Below the pieces are notes generated by a model. That model searched no databases, was not told where the DNA came from, and was given only the letters and a program-made list of their open reading frames with translations. From contig JAFVRI010000223.1 of assembly GCA_017504335.1 (NCBI GenBank), forward strand, positions 1 to 8,116: a stretch of DNA of 8,116 nt, in the 5' to 3' direction. This document shows, piece after piece, positions 1 to 6,785 of the stretch. A program made the position numbers and the translations under genes. Position 1 is the stretch's first letter; every line of letters begins with the position of its first letter. This DNA comes from Clostridia bacterium. Lineage in GTDB: Bacteria > Bacillota > Clostridia > Oscillospirales > CAG-272.

Positions 1-198
1 GAGGGCTACGAAGGAGACAACCAAAAGCACGGTATGCACGGTGGGCAGGATCGCGTCCTTCTCATAATATCCGAGCTTCTGATCAAAGAAAAAGGAAAGA
101 GAAAGACAACGAAGAACCACGCAAAGAAGCGTAAGCGCGGCTACGGCAACGGAAAACAGCCGTACCGCCCCCTTGGGGGAATTGCATGTCAGTTTCAT
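1..198 (-). CDS. N-terminal part of an unrecognised multi-pass membrane protein (runs off left edge)
   Basis: An open frame of 66 codons runs from an ATG at 198 down to base 1 without a stop, so only the N-terminus is present. The start is supported by a GAAGGA ribosome binding site (minus strand) about seven bases upstream and by a promoter further upstream. Residues about 13-38 form a long hydrophobic segment (leucine, valine, alanine and phenylalanine rich) preceded by Lys and Arg, consistent with a first membrane helix. A short polar loop with Asp, Gln, Lys, two Tyr, Glu, Lys and Asp follows (about 39-49). A second hydrophobic stretch begins near residue 53 and continues off the edge. The layout resembles hypothetical integral membrane proteins common in Clostridia, but I do not recognise a named family and assign no function. 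It is transcribed divergently from the glycoside hydrolase gene. Confidence 0.72.
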   Translation of the reverse strand, partial: MKLTCNSPKGAVRLFSVAVAALTLLCVVLRCLSLSFFFDQKLGYYEKDAILPTVHTVLLVVSFVAL

Positions 199-232
199 AT
201 AACATCCTTCATTACATAAATATTACTTACAT

Positions 233-262
233 TATATACCTAAATTTTGAACACATTGTAAA
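233..262 (-). promoter_or_regulatory. Probable sigma-A promoter for the left-edge membrane protein gene
   Basis: On the minus strand TTTACA (257-262) is followed after 18 bases by TATATA (233-238), and an overlapping TATAAT lies at 231-236. It sits in very AT-rich sequence 35 to 65 bases before the ATG at 198. Which of the two overlapping -10 boxes is used cannot be decided by eye: TATAAT fits the consensus better but leaves a 20-base spacer. Confidence 0.5.
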
Positions 263-287
263 CAAAACAAAGGAATGAAAAAATATC

Positions 288-316
288 TTGACAAAAAATT
301 TTTTTCGTAATAGAAT
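288..316 (+). promoter_or_regulatory. Strong sigma-A promoter of the GH127 gene
   Basis: A perfect TTGACA (288-293) is followed by a 17-base spacer and TAGAAT (311-316), in AT-rich DNA. Transcription should begin near base 323, leaving a leader of about 25 bases that contains the ribosome binding site. This placement rules out initiation codons at or before 318, although the reading frame is open upstream. Confidence 0.82.
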
Positions 317-336
317 GATGAAAAATCTAAAGGAAC

Positions 337-341
337 AGGAG
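337..341 (+). promoter_or_regulatory. Ribosome binding site that fixes the GH127 start at 348
   Basis: AGGAG at 337-341 lies six bases before ATG 348. In-frame ATGs at 315 and 318 lie in or directly after the -10 box, before the expected transcript start, and have no ribosome binding site. The start at 348 is therefore preferred. Confidence 0.8.
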
Positions 342-347
342 ATTGCC

Positions 348-2198
348 ATGAACATAGAGCCTTTGGGGTATTTGAAACGCTTTTTGGAAAAACAGATGGA
401 CGGTCTGACCGGACATATCGGTGAGGCGGGCTATCCTTTTGATTGCGTCGAGTGGGGAGCACCCGATGATTCCCCTGCCACCACCAACGATCAATGGTGG
501 CGTTATGAGCAGGTGGCATATTGGTTGGACGGTTATACCAGAGCCGCTATTCTATTGAAAGATGAAGAAAAGATCGCCAACGCCTCCCGCATTATATACA
601 ACGTCATCCATCATCCCCGGGGAACCTATCTTGGACCCGAGGTGATCGCCGACCCCGAACCGCTCAACTTCCGTTGGCCTCACGTGGTCTTTTTCCGTGC
701 GTGCATCGCACTCTACGATTATAACGGAGACCGTCGGATCCCCGAGGCGATTCGGCAGCATTATCTGGGAGATTCCGCAGATTATGCGGTTCGCAGAAAC
801 GTGATGAACGTGGAAATTATGCTCAGAGTCTATGAGATTACCAAAGATGAAGCACTTCTTCGGTTGGCGGTGGAATCCTATGACCGATACAATGACACCT
901 GTACCGACGATGCTTGTGACCGAGTGGCACTTTCTCCAAAGAAGCCGTACGTTCACGGCGTTACTTATAATGAGTACGGAAAGCTGGGAGCCATTTTGTA
1001 CCGTGCTACGGGGGAAGAGCGGTATTTGCGTGCATCCGAGAGGGCGTTTGCCAAAGCGGTGAAGATGTTTATGCTTCCCGGCGGTTGCCTTTGCAGCAAT
1101 GAGTATTTGCTCAGCGACCACTATTATAACAGTACCGAGACCTGTAACGTCAGTGATTTTACGTGGGCGCTGTCCTATCTTTTACAGATCACGAAAAAAA
1201 CGAAATACGCCGATCTCATCGAGCGTTGCGTGTTCAATGCCGGTATGGGAGCGATTACCGAGGATTTTCGGGCGTTGCAGTATTTTTCCTGCGCCAATCA
1301 GGTGATCGCAGACCATCAATCCAATCACAACATTTTTTCCAAGGGAAAGGCGTGGATGCGTTTCGCTCCCAATCCGGGTACCGAATGTTGTCCCGGCAAT
1401 GTGAATCGCTTTATGCCGAACTACGTGATGAATATGTGGGGAGAGGAGGCGGAGGGCATTTATTGCTATCTGTACGGCTCGGGCAGATTTTCTTCCGTGA
1501 GAGGCGGAAAGAGTATTCTTATTGAAGAGGAGACGAATTATCCCGCTACCGATGTTGTCCGTTTTTCTATTCAAACAGAAACAACCTTCGATTTTTACTA
1601 CCGTGTGCCGCTTTTCATGAGCCGTGCTCGGGTGACGGTCAACGGTGAGAGCATGGAGAAGGCACCGAAAAACGGATATCATTGTCTCCGTATTGAGGGG
1701 AACACCGAAGTCGAGATCGTATTTGAGGCAGAGACGGTTGCACATCGCAAAAAGGGAAGGGTCTATTTTACCCACGGTGCCCTGACCTATTCTCTTTGCA
1801 TGAAGGGAGAGCGACAGACCGAGCTTCCCGAAGGAAAGCGGTTTCCCAATTATAATATGTACCCCGACCGTCCTTGGCAATATGCGATCCTCAAGGGAGA
1901 GGCAACCTATCATCCTTCGGAGCAATTCGAGGAGTACCGATTGGGAGATCCGTTGCCGTACCTGACGGTTCATGCCAGAAGAATCAAAAACTATGATCTT
2001 GATCGTGTAAAACGCTTCTACTTCCAAGGCGACGTGAAATTCGGGCGAAAGCATTACGTGGATGAGCCGCATATCTTTACCCCCAAACTTCTTTCCAATG
2101 ATCAGTTGCAGCTTTCGGATCACGTGGAATCCATTCGTCTTTACCCGTACGGTGCGGGCAAGCTCCGCATGACCGTGTTCAATGAGGTGGATGAATAA
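348..2198 (+). CDS. GH127/DUF1680 family glycoside hydrolase (beta-L-arabinofuranosidase-like)
   Basis: This 616-residue protein matches the DUF1680/GH127 family, whose characterised members release beta-L-arabinofuranose from plant glycans. Family hallmarks are visible. The N-terminus has the D-G-L-T-G-H element (residues 18-23) and W-W-x-Y-E-Q (50-55). The E-T-C element at 264-266 and Cys347-Cys348 followed by P-G-N match the zinc ligands of Bifidobacterium HypBA1 (Glu338, Cys340, Cys417, Cys418), so Cys347 is the likely nucleophile. Glu252 is a candidate acid/base, by position only. The first ~385 residues should be the helical barrel. A beta-sandwich follows, including F-x-Y-R-V-P (from about 416) and V-N-G-E (431-434). 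No signal peptide is present, so it probably acts in the cytoplasm on imported oligosaccharides. No transporter or sugar regulator adjoins it. Substrate is uncertain, since related DUF1680 enzymes act on other pentose-type sugars. Family is clear, specificity is not. Confidence 0.9.
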   Translation: MNIEPLGYLKRFLEKQMDGLTGHIGEAGYPFDCVEWGAPDDSPATTNDQWWRYEQVAYWLDGYTRAAILLKDEEKIANASRIIYNVIHHPRGTYLGPEVIADPEPLNFRWPHVVFFRACIALYDYNGDRRIPEAIRQHYLGDSADYAVRRNVMNVEIMLRVYEITKDEALLRLAVESYDRYNDTCTDDACDRVALSPKKPYVHGVTYNEYGKLGAILYRATGEERYLRASERAFAKAVKMFMLPGGCLCSNEYLLSDHYYNSTETCNVSDFTWALSYLLQITKKTKYADLIERCVFNAGMGAITEDFRALQYFSCANQVIADHQSNHNIFSKGKAWMRFAPNPGTECCPGNVNRFMPNYVMNMWGEEAEGIYCYLYGSGRFSSVRGGKSILIEEETNYPATDVVRFSIQTETTFDFYYRVPLFMSRARVTVNGESMEKAPKNGYHCLRIEGNTEVEIVFEAETVAHRKKGRVYFTHGALTYSLCMKGERQTELPEGKRFPNYNMYPDRPWQYAILKGEATYHPSEQFEEYRLGDPLPYLTVHARRIKNYDLDRVKRFYFQGDVKFGRKHYVDEPHIFTPKLLSNDQLQLSDHVESIRLYPYGAGKLRMTVFNEVDE

Positions 2199-2250
2199 TA
2201 AAAAAGAAAGTCATCGGCCGTGTGGAAACACATGCTCCGATGACTTTTTG
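2199..2250. terminator. Bidirectional intrinsic terminator between convergent GH127 and clpC genes
   Basis: AAAGTCATCGG (2207-2217) pairs perfectly over 11 bases with CCGATGACTTT (2237-2247). A second small stem, TGTG-GAAA-CACA (2221-2232), is nested in the loop. On the plus strand the hairpin is followed by a T run (2245-2249). On the minus strand the A-rich tract at 2197-2209 supplies the T run. It lies entirely within the 54-base gap between the two stop codons, so it can serve both genes. Confidence 0.88.
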
Positions 2251-2252
2251 CG

Positions 2253-4682
2253 TTAGTGAACGAGATCGAATACGATCTTTTCCTCTCCCGTAGGAACGGA
2301 AGCAAGAATGTGATCTCCCTTTTTGAACTGTTTTTCAAGGAGAGCGGTGGAAAGGGGATCCTCTATTTGACGGACGGCAAGTCGTCTGAGAGGACGGGCA
2401 CCTCCCGTTCGGTCGGAGCGAAGCTCTACGAGAAAGGAGGATACCGACGGATCAAAGGAAAGAGTAAGCCCCAACGAAGCGGCGCGTTCGGCGATTTGAT
2501 CAAGAAGGGCATCGGTGATTCGTCTCAGCTCCTCCTCACTTAATGCTCGGAAGAGAAGGATTTCGTCCACACGGTTGAGAAATTCCCCGCGAAAGCGTTC
2601 CTTTAGCGCAGCGAGCATCGATTCCCGATTGCGGTCTTGGGTAGCATCCGAAAAGCCCACCGTCTTTTTTCGCTCGTTTGCGTGGGTACCCAAATTGGAG
2701 GTCATGATGATGACCGTATTGGAAAAATCCACTCGCCTTCCCTTGGAATCGGTCAGAATTCCGTCCTCCAATACCTGAAGCAGAAGATTGAATACATCGG
2801 TATGCGCCTTTTCCATTTCATCAAAGAGAATGACCGAATAAGGACGGCGACGGACCCGCTCGGTCAGCTGACCGCCCTCATCATGTCCCACATAACCGGG
2901 CGGTGAACCGATCAGACGGGAAACGCTGTGCTTTTCCATATACTCCGACATGTCCAGACGGATCAGCGCATCCGCGCTGCCGAACAGCTGCTCGGCAAGT
3001 GCTCGCGCCAGCTCGGTTTTTCCCACACCGCTGGGGCCGAGAAAGATGAACGAGCCGATGGGGCGGTTGGGCTGCTTCAAGCCGAGACGGCCGCGGCGAA
3101 TGGCGCGGGAGAGCGCTCGGATGGCATCCTCCTGTCCTACCACCCGACGGCATAACGCTTCTTCCAGGTGCAAAAGCTTTTCGCCTTCATCTGCCAAAAG
3201 ATTGCTGACGGGGATCCCCGTCCATCGGGTGATGACGTCGGCAACGTCATAGGCACTGACCGAAAGATTTCGATCGGAAGGGGAAGGAAGCAAACGCTTC
3301 TTTTCTGCCAGTTCTTCCTTCTTGTTTCGTTCCTTGTCACGGATCACGGCTGCCTTTTCAAAATCCTTAGCAAGAATGGCGGTCTCCATTTCTGAGGCGA
3401 GTAGTTGAAGCTCTTCTTCCAAAGGCTTTACCGTATCGGGAAGAGAATCGGCTGCAATGCGAACACCTGCTGCCGCTTCGTCGATCAGGTCAATGGCTTT
3501 GTCGGGAAGAAAACGATCGGGGAGATAGCGGACCGACAGCTCGACGGCTGCTTCCAGTGCTTCATCGGTAATGCAGAGACCGTGATGACGCTCATAGCGC
3601 TCCCGCAGACCGCGGAGGATCTTCATGGCGGCATCCTTGGAGGGCTCCTGTACGTGAACCGATTGGAAACGACGCTCGAGGGCAGCATCCTTTTCAATGC
3701 GAGAGCGGTATTCCGAAAGCGTGGTGGCACCAATGATGCGGATCTCTCCTCTGGCAAGCGCGGGCTTTAAAATATTGGCGGCATCCACAGCTCCCTCGGC
3801 AGCACCTGCTCCGATGATCACGTGGATCTCATCGATAAACAAAATGATATCGGGATTGCGATGCACCTCCTCCATGACATTCTTGAGCCGTTCCTCAAAT
3901 TCTCCGCGGTATTTAGCACCCGCGATCATGGAGGAAATATCTAAGGTCACGATCCGTCGGTTTAAAAGGGACGGGGGAACACAGCCCTTGACGATTCGTT
4001 CGGCAAGTCCCTCCACCACAGCGGTCTTTCCCACGCCCGGCTCTCCAATGAGACAGGGATTGTTTTTCTGTCGGCGGGAAAGAATGCGGATCAGCCGCTC
4101 GGTCTCCTCCTCTCTCCCGATAATGGGATCGATTCTGCCCTCCCTTGCCCGCTCGGTCAGATCTCTTCCATAGGAGCTGAGAACGGGCGCGGATTTGATC
4201 TTGACCTTCTCCTCCTTTTCGGAGGAAGCAGGGGATGCCTTTTCTACCGATACGTTCAGATAGGTTTCCACATCTCCCAAAAGCTCTTCGGCGGGAATTC
4301 CCTCGGATTCAAGCAGTCGGACCGCTACCGAATCCTTTTCACGAAGCAGAGCCGAAAGAAGATGCTCGGTTCCGATGTATCGGCTTTGATTGCGACGGGA
4401 TTCCGCCAAGGAGGCCTCGAGGATCCGTTTGGCTCTCGGAGTCATGTCGGAGGCATGCACGAAGCTTTCGGATCCCATGCCCGCCACGTCGGTAATGCTT
4501 TTGCGGATCCGATCGGCATTTGCTCCCCGCGCACAGAGTAGACGGGAGGCAATACAGTCCTTTTCGGAAACAAGCCCCAGAAGCAAATGCTCTGAGCCCA
4601 CGTAGCTATGTCCAAGCTCTCTCGCGTAGGCAAGGGCGAGATTCAGTGTATTTTGTGCTTTTTGTGTGAATTTGTTTGACAT
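2253..4682 (-). CDS. clpC: ClpC-type AAA+ unfoldase, ATPase subunit of the ClpCP protease
   Basis: The 809-residue product is a class I Clp/Hsp100 ATPase that unfolds substrates and threads them into ClpP. Two Clp-N repeats occupy about residues 4-66 and 78-145. The first AAA module has Walker A G-E-P-G-V-G-K-T (213-220) and Walker B I-I-L-F-I-D-E (279-285). A UVR-like coiled segment (about 425-460) replaces the long ClpB middle domain. The second module has Walker A G-P-S-G-V-G-K-T (549-556), Walker B V-I-L-F-D-E (617-622), a V-G-F ClpP-docking loop (675-677) and sensor-2 G-G-A-R-P-L-R-R (760-767). This combination identifies ClpC rather than ClpB, ClpA or ClpE. I start it at ATG 4682, because AGAGGT (minus strand, 4686-4691) immediately precedes it and the next protein-like residues match ClpC N-termini. 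The frame stays open 18 codons further up without family similarity. No ctsR, mcsA or mcsB adjoins it. A MecA-family adaptor is encoded four genes upstream. Confidence 0.96.
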   Translation of the reverse strand: MSNKFTQKAQNTLNLALAYARELGHSYVGSEHLLLGLVSEKDCIASRLLCARGANADRIRKSITDVAGMGSESFVHASDMTPRAKRILEASLAESRRNQSRYIGTEHLLSALLREKDSVAVRLLESEGIPAEELLGDVETYLNVSVEKASPASSEKEEKVKIKSAPVLSSYGRDLTERAREGRIDPIIGREEETERLIRILSRRQKNNPCLIGEPGVGKTAVVEGLAERIVKGCVPPSLLNRRIVTLDISSMIAGAKYRGEFEERLKNVMEEVHRNPDIILFIDEIHVIIGAGAAEGAVDAANILKPALARGEIRIIGATTLSEYRSRIEKDAALERRFQSVHVQEPSKDAAMKILRGLRERYERHHGLCITDEALEAAVELSVRYLPDRFLPDKAIDLIDEAAAGVRIAADSLPDTVKPLEEELQLLASEMETAILAKDFEKAAVIRDKERNKKEELAEKKRLLPSPSDRNLSVSAYDVADVITRWTGIPVSNLLADEGEKLLHLEEALCRRVVGQEDAIRALSRAIRRGRLGLKQPNRPIGSFIFLGPSGVGKTELARALAEQLFGSADALIRLDMSEYMEKHSVSRLIGSPPGYVGHDEGGQLTERVRRRPYSVILFDEMEKAHTDVFNLLLQVLEDGILTDSKGRRVDFSNTVIIMTSNLGTHANERKKTVGFSDATQDRNRESMLAALKERFRGEFLNRVDEILLFRALSEEELRRITDALLDQIAERAASLGLTLSFDPSVSSFLVELRSDRTGGARPLRRLAVRQIEDPLSTALLEKQFKKGDHILASVPTGEEKIVFDLVH

Positions 4683-4706
4683 AATACCTCTTGCTACCTT
4701 CTTTTT

Positions 4707-4763
4707 CCCGATGGATTCAGAGCAAGTATTGCCCACCTTGGGTTGCCTTAAACGGCAATCGGG
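4707..4763 (-). promoter_or_regulatory. clpC leader with several competing short inverted repeats
   Basis: The probable untranslated leader of clpC contains one segment (minus strand 4763-4754, CCCGATTGCC) that can pair with three others: GGCAA at 4747-4743, GGCAAT at 4733-4728 and ATCGGG at 4712-4707. The first two pairings exclude each other. A small CCCA-CCT-TGGG hairpin (4732-4742) lies between. No T run follows, so this is not an obvious terminator. No known riboswitch class is recognised and a regulatory role is only a possibility. Confidence 0.25.
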
Positions 4764-4777
4764 AGGTTCTCGGTTCT

Positions 4778-4806
4778 ATTGTACGCGAGAAATCGGAAAA
4801 ACTTGA
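4778..4806 (-). promoter_or_regulatory. Possible sigma-A promoter for clpC
   Basis: On the minus strand a good -10 box TACAAT (4778-4783) lies about 96 bases upstream of the clpC ATG. The best-placed -35 (TCAAGT, 4801-4806, spacer 17) is weak. No CtsR-type paired GGTCAAA heptads and no CIRCE element are visible here. The intergenic region also has no clear terminator for the upstream peptidoglycan-binding gene, so clpC may in addition be reached by read-through. Confidence 0.4.
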
Positions 4807-4832
4807 CGGGAAAGCAGAAAAGCAGGATTCTT

Positions 4833-5351
4833 TTACGTTAAATAATTTTTGTATTCCTCAGAGAGGCGGTTCCACGTATGACGGTCGACCCGACCCGTGA
4901 CGGGTATCCCTTGAATGGCTTGAAATCGAAGGATCGCCTCCTCGGTCTCCTCATCCAAAACACCGCTTAAGGGTGGAGGATCAAATGCGTCATAGGCGAA
5001 GGTCAGCTCTCCCAGCATAAATTGCAGAAGCGTCACAAATGCGCTTCGCTCACCGATGGCGGCTTCGTAATTTTCCGGAACCGAGGGGAAGAAATCAAGG
5101 GGGAGGCGGAGATCGCGCTCCTTCTTGATGCGGTCATATTCCGCATAGAGCAGACGAAAGGTTTCCTCGTCGGCACGACCTGTGGCGGGAAGCCCCATCA
5201 TGCGTTGAAACGCAAGAAGGGCTTCCTCGGTTCGGTCATCGAAAATGCCGTCGATGGGGACGGGAGAGATCCGATTGTCCTCATAGGAAATTCTGCGCAG
5301 ATACCGCTGCAGATTGCGAATGGCATCGCGATTGGTCATTGGCTGATCCAT
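4833..5351 (-). CDS. Small protein with two peptidoglycan-binding repeats
   Basis: This 172-residue protein consists almost wholly of two PG_binding_1-like repeats, at about residues 10-73 and 102-167, joined by a charged and proline-containing linker. The first shows the typical D-G-I-F-D-D-R-T-E-E-A-L-L-A-F-Q core (34-49) followed by G-L-P-A-T-G. The second has the matching core T-E-E-A-I-L-R-F-Q (136-144) then G-I-P-V-T-G and a D-x-x-T-W motif. Such domains bind the glycan or peptide of peptidoglycan and have no catalytic residues. There is no signal peptide or membrane segment, and no enzyme domain is fused to it. The start is supported by AAAGGAG six bases before the ATG at 5351. It lies 18 bases after the SpoIID-like gene, certainly in the same operon, and its repeats resemble that protein's, suggesting duplication. 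Its cellular role is unknown. Confidence 0.85.
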   Translation of the reverse strand: MDQPMTNRDAIRNLQRYLRRISYEDNRISPVPIDGIFDDRTEEALLAFQRMMGLPATGRADEETFRLLYAEYDRIKKERDLRLPLDFFPSVPENYEAAIGERSAFVTLLQFMLGELTFAYDAFDPPPLSGVLDEETEEAILRFQAIQGIPVTGRVDRHTWNRLSEEYKNYLT

Positions 5352-5369
5352 AGCTTCTCCTTTCCGATG

Positions 5370-6770
5370 TTATCGACCGATCTCATAGCCGGGGTATTGT
5401 CCTTCACCCAAGCGGGAACTGTTGTAAAGGTCACTGTATCGGTCGGCAATGGCATTCCATGTTACACTGGCCACCGTTCCGCTTGGAGGAATCCCCTCCG
5501 CCTCCTGAAAGGCAATGACGGCTCCGCGGGTACGCTCTCCGAAATATCCGGTCACACCGGTCTCGGGAATGCGATCGTCAAATCGCGCAATGAAGTTCAG
5601 ATATTCCTGAAGCACCCGAACCGAATCATCCTCCGATCCGATCCGAAGAGGAACACCCGGATAGGGCAGAATGTTTCCCTCCACATAGCGGAAGGGAATG
5701 GTTTCAAGAAAGCCGAGATAGGTTCGGTAGAGAACATCCCATGTGTCAAAATCCACCGAGCCTGTCATCGGCAGATCGAAGAGCGCCTGTGCCGCACGCA
5801 CCGCGTTTTCGGTGGAGGAACCGTAGATGCCGTCCACGGTAAGGGGCGGGATCTCATTATAAAAGGCGGAAAGGTAGGAAAGGAGATATTGCACGTTCTG
5901 TACTTCAACGCCCTGAGCGCCCAAGGATAGCTCCCCCTCGTACTGATCGGTCACCTCGTCCAGCGTAATCCCCTCGGAATCCAGCTCATTCAGCCGCTTG
6001 ACCGCATTGTAGATAAACTGAATGGCATACCATGTGGATTTTCCTACGATCCCATCCGCGGGCAGAGAAAAGACCTCTTGAAAGCGGCGCACCGCCGCCT
6101 CGGTATCAAAGGAAAAGACTCCGTCGGGAAGGGCGATTTTGGGAATGGAGGGGTAGTTATCGGAGATGCGGTTCAGACGGATCTGAATTTGGCGCACGTC
6201 ATCGCCCGCTGTACCGAGACGCAGCAGGCGGTCGGGCAGAGAGGAGGTGACATTCATTACAGGTGTATCGGTAACCAGATCAATGTCGTCGCCATAATAA
6301 TATTGAAGAATTTCGTAAGGAGTATACCCTTGATTGGCAAGGGAAACCGTGCCCCACTGGGAAAGGCCGGGACAGGTAACGGTGGTCCCGTTGCAGTATT
6401 GGGCGAAGAGGGGCTCCACGCTTCCTCTGCGGACAATGTAGGTGTCAAATATTTCGCTGACGATGGCGGCGATGTTTTCAAAATAATCCCGATCCTTTAC
6501 GAAATACTGATCGTAGGCGGTATTGTTGGTGATGTCGAAATCATAGCCGCGAATTCGGTAGTATTCGGTAAAGACACGGTTGAGAGCAAAGGAGATCTGT
6601 GCGTAAATATTGGCACGGAGCGCGCTTTCGGGCCAGGTGGGATAGATTTCGCTGGACGCCACATTGGTGATGTATTCCACGAAGGGAACGGTTACATTGG
6701 GAGCCGCCTCGTTGGGAGCGCCCAAATGTACAGTGATGGTTGCGGGAATCACGGGAAGATTCTGATTCAT
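5370..6770 (-). CDS. SpoIID/amidase-enhancer domain protein with three peptidoglycan-binding repeats
   Basis: In this 466-residue protein, residues about 26-165 match the SpoIID/LytB domain. Visible are the V-P-x-x-E-Y start (28-33), Glu41 in a S-S-E-I-Y-P-T-W-P context at the place of SpoIID's essential catalytic Glu, then Asp79-Ile80 and Gln88. C-N-G-T-T (126-130), S-Q-W-G (137-140) and the Y-E-I-L-Q-Y-Y-Y-G end (152-160) complete it. SpoIID is a lytic transglycosylase that cleaves septal peptidoglycan during spore engulfment. Cys126 and Cys133 may be metal ligands, by analogy with clostridial SpoIID. Three PG_binding_1-like repeats follow at about 183-255, 281-352 and 374-447. Unlike SpoIID, there is no N-terminal membrane anchor or signal peptide. 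The start at 6770 has AAAGGAGG just upstream (minus strand). The upstream gene ends 15 bases away. Related unnamed peptidoglycan-binding proteins occur in Clostridia. A spore or cell-wall role is inferred, and catalysis is unproven. Confidence 0.87.
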   Translation of the reverse strand: MNQNLPVIPATITVHLGAPNEAAPNVTVPFVEYITNVASSEIYPTWPESALRANIYAQISFALNRVFTEYYRIRGYDFDITNNTAYDQYFVKDRDYFENIAAIVSEIFDTYIVRRGSVEPLFAQYCNGTTVTCPGLSQWGTVSLANQGYTPYEILQYYYGDDIDLVTDTPVMNVTSSLPDRLLRLGTAGDDVRQIQIRLNRISDNYPSIPKIALPDGVFSFDTEAAVRRFQEVFSLPADGIVGKSTWYAIQFIYNAVKRLNELDSEGITLDEVTDQYEGELSLGAQGVEVQNVQYLLSYLSAFYNEIPPLTVDGIYGSSTENAVRAAQALFDLPMTGSVDFDTWDVLYRTYLGFLETIPFRYVEGNILPYPGVPLRIGSEDDSVRVLQEYLNFIARFDDRIPETGVTGYFGERTRGAVIAFQEAEGIPPSGTVASVTWNAIADRYSDLYNSSRLGEGQYPGYEIGR

Positions 6771-6785
6771 GTTGCCTCCTTTTGG

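Noticed and set aside
34..219. Plus-strand frame of 61 codons at the left edge, rich in Lys and Arg
   Set aside because: It lies opposite a hydrophobic, well-initiated membrane protein N-terminus on the minus strand; the basic composition is what antisense of that sequence gives, and it has no ribosome binding site.
1182..2123. Minus-strand open frame of about 310 codons opposite the GH127 gene
   Set aside because: It is an antisense shadow of a gene with clear family motifs, without a ribosome binding site or recognisable domain.
4803..4831. Plus-strand TTGACG at 4803 as a promoter
   Set aside because: No acceptable -10 box lies 16 to 19 bases downstream and no plus-strand gene follows; it lies over the start region of clpC transcription on the other strand.
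5022..5930. Long plus-strand open frame of about 300 codons opposite the peptidoglycan-binding genes
   Set aside because: It is an antisense shadow: no ribosome binding site, no family-like sequence, and it spans two genes and their gap on the opposite strand, both with clear domain homology.
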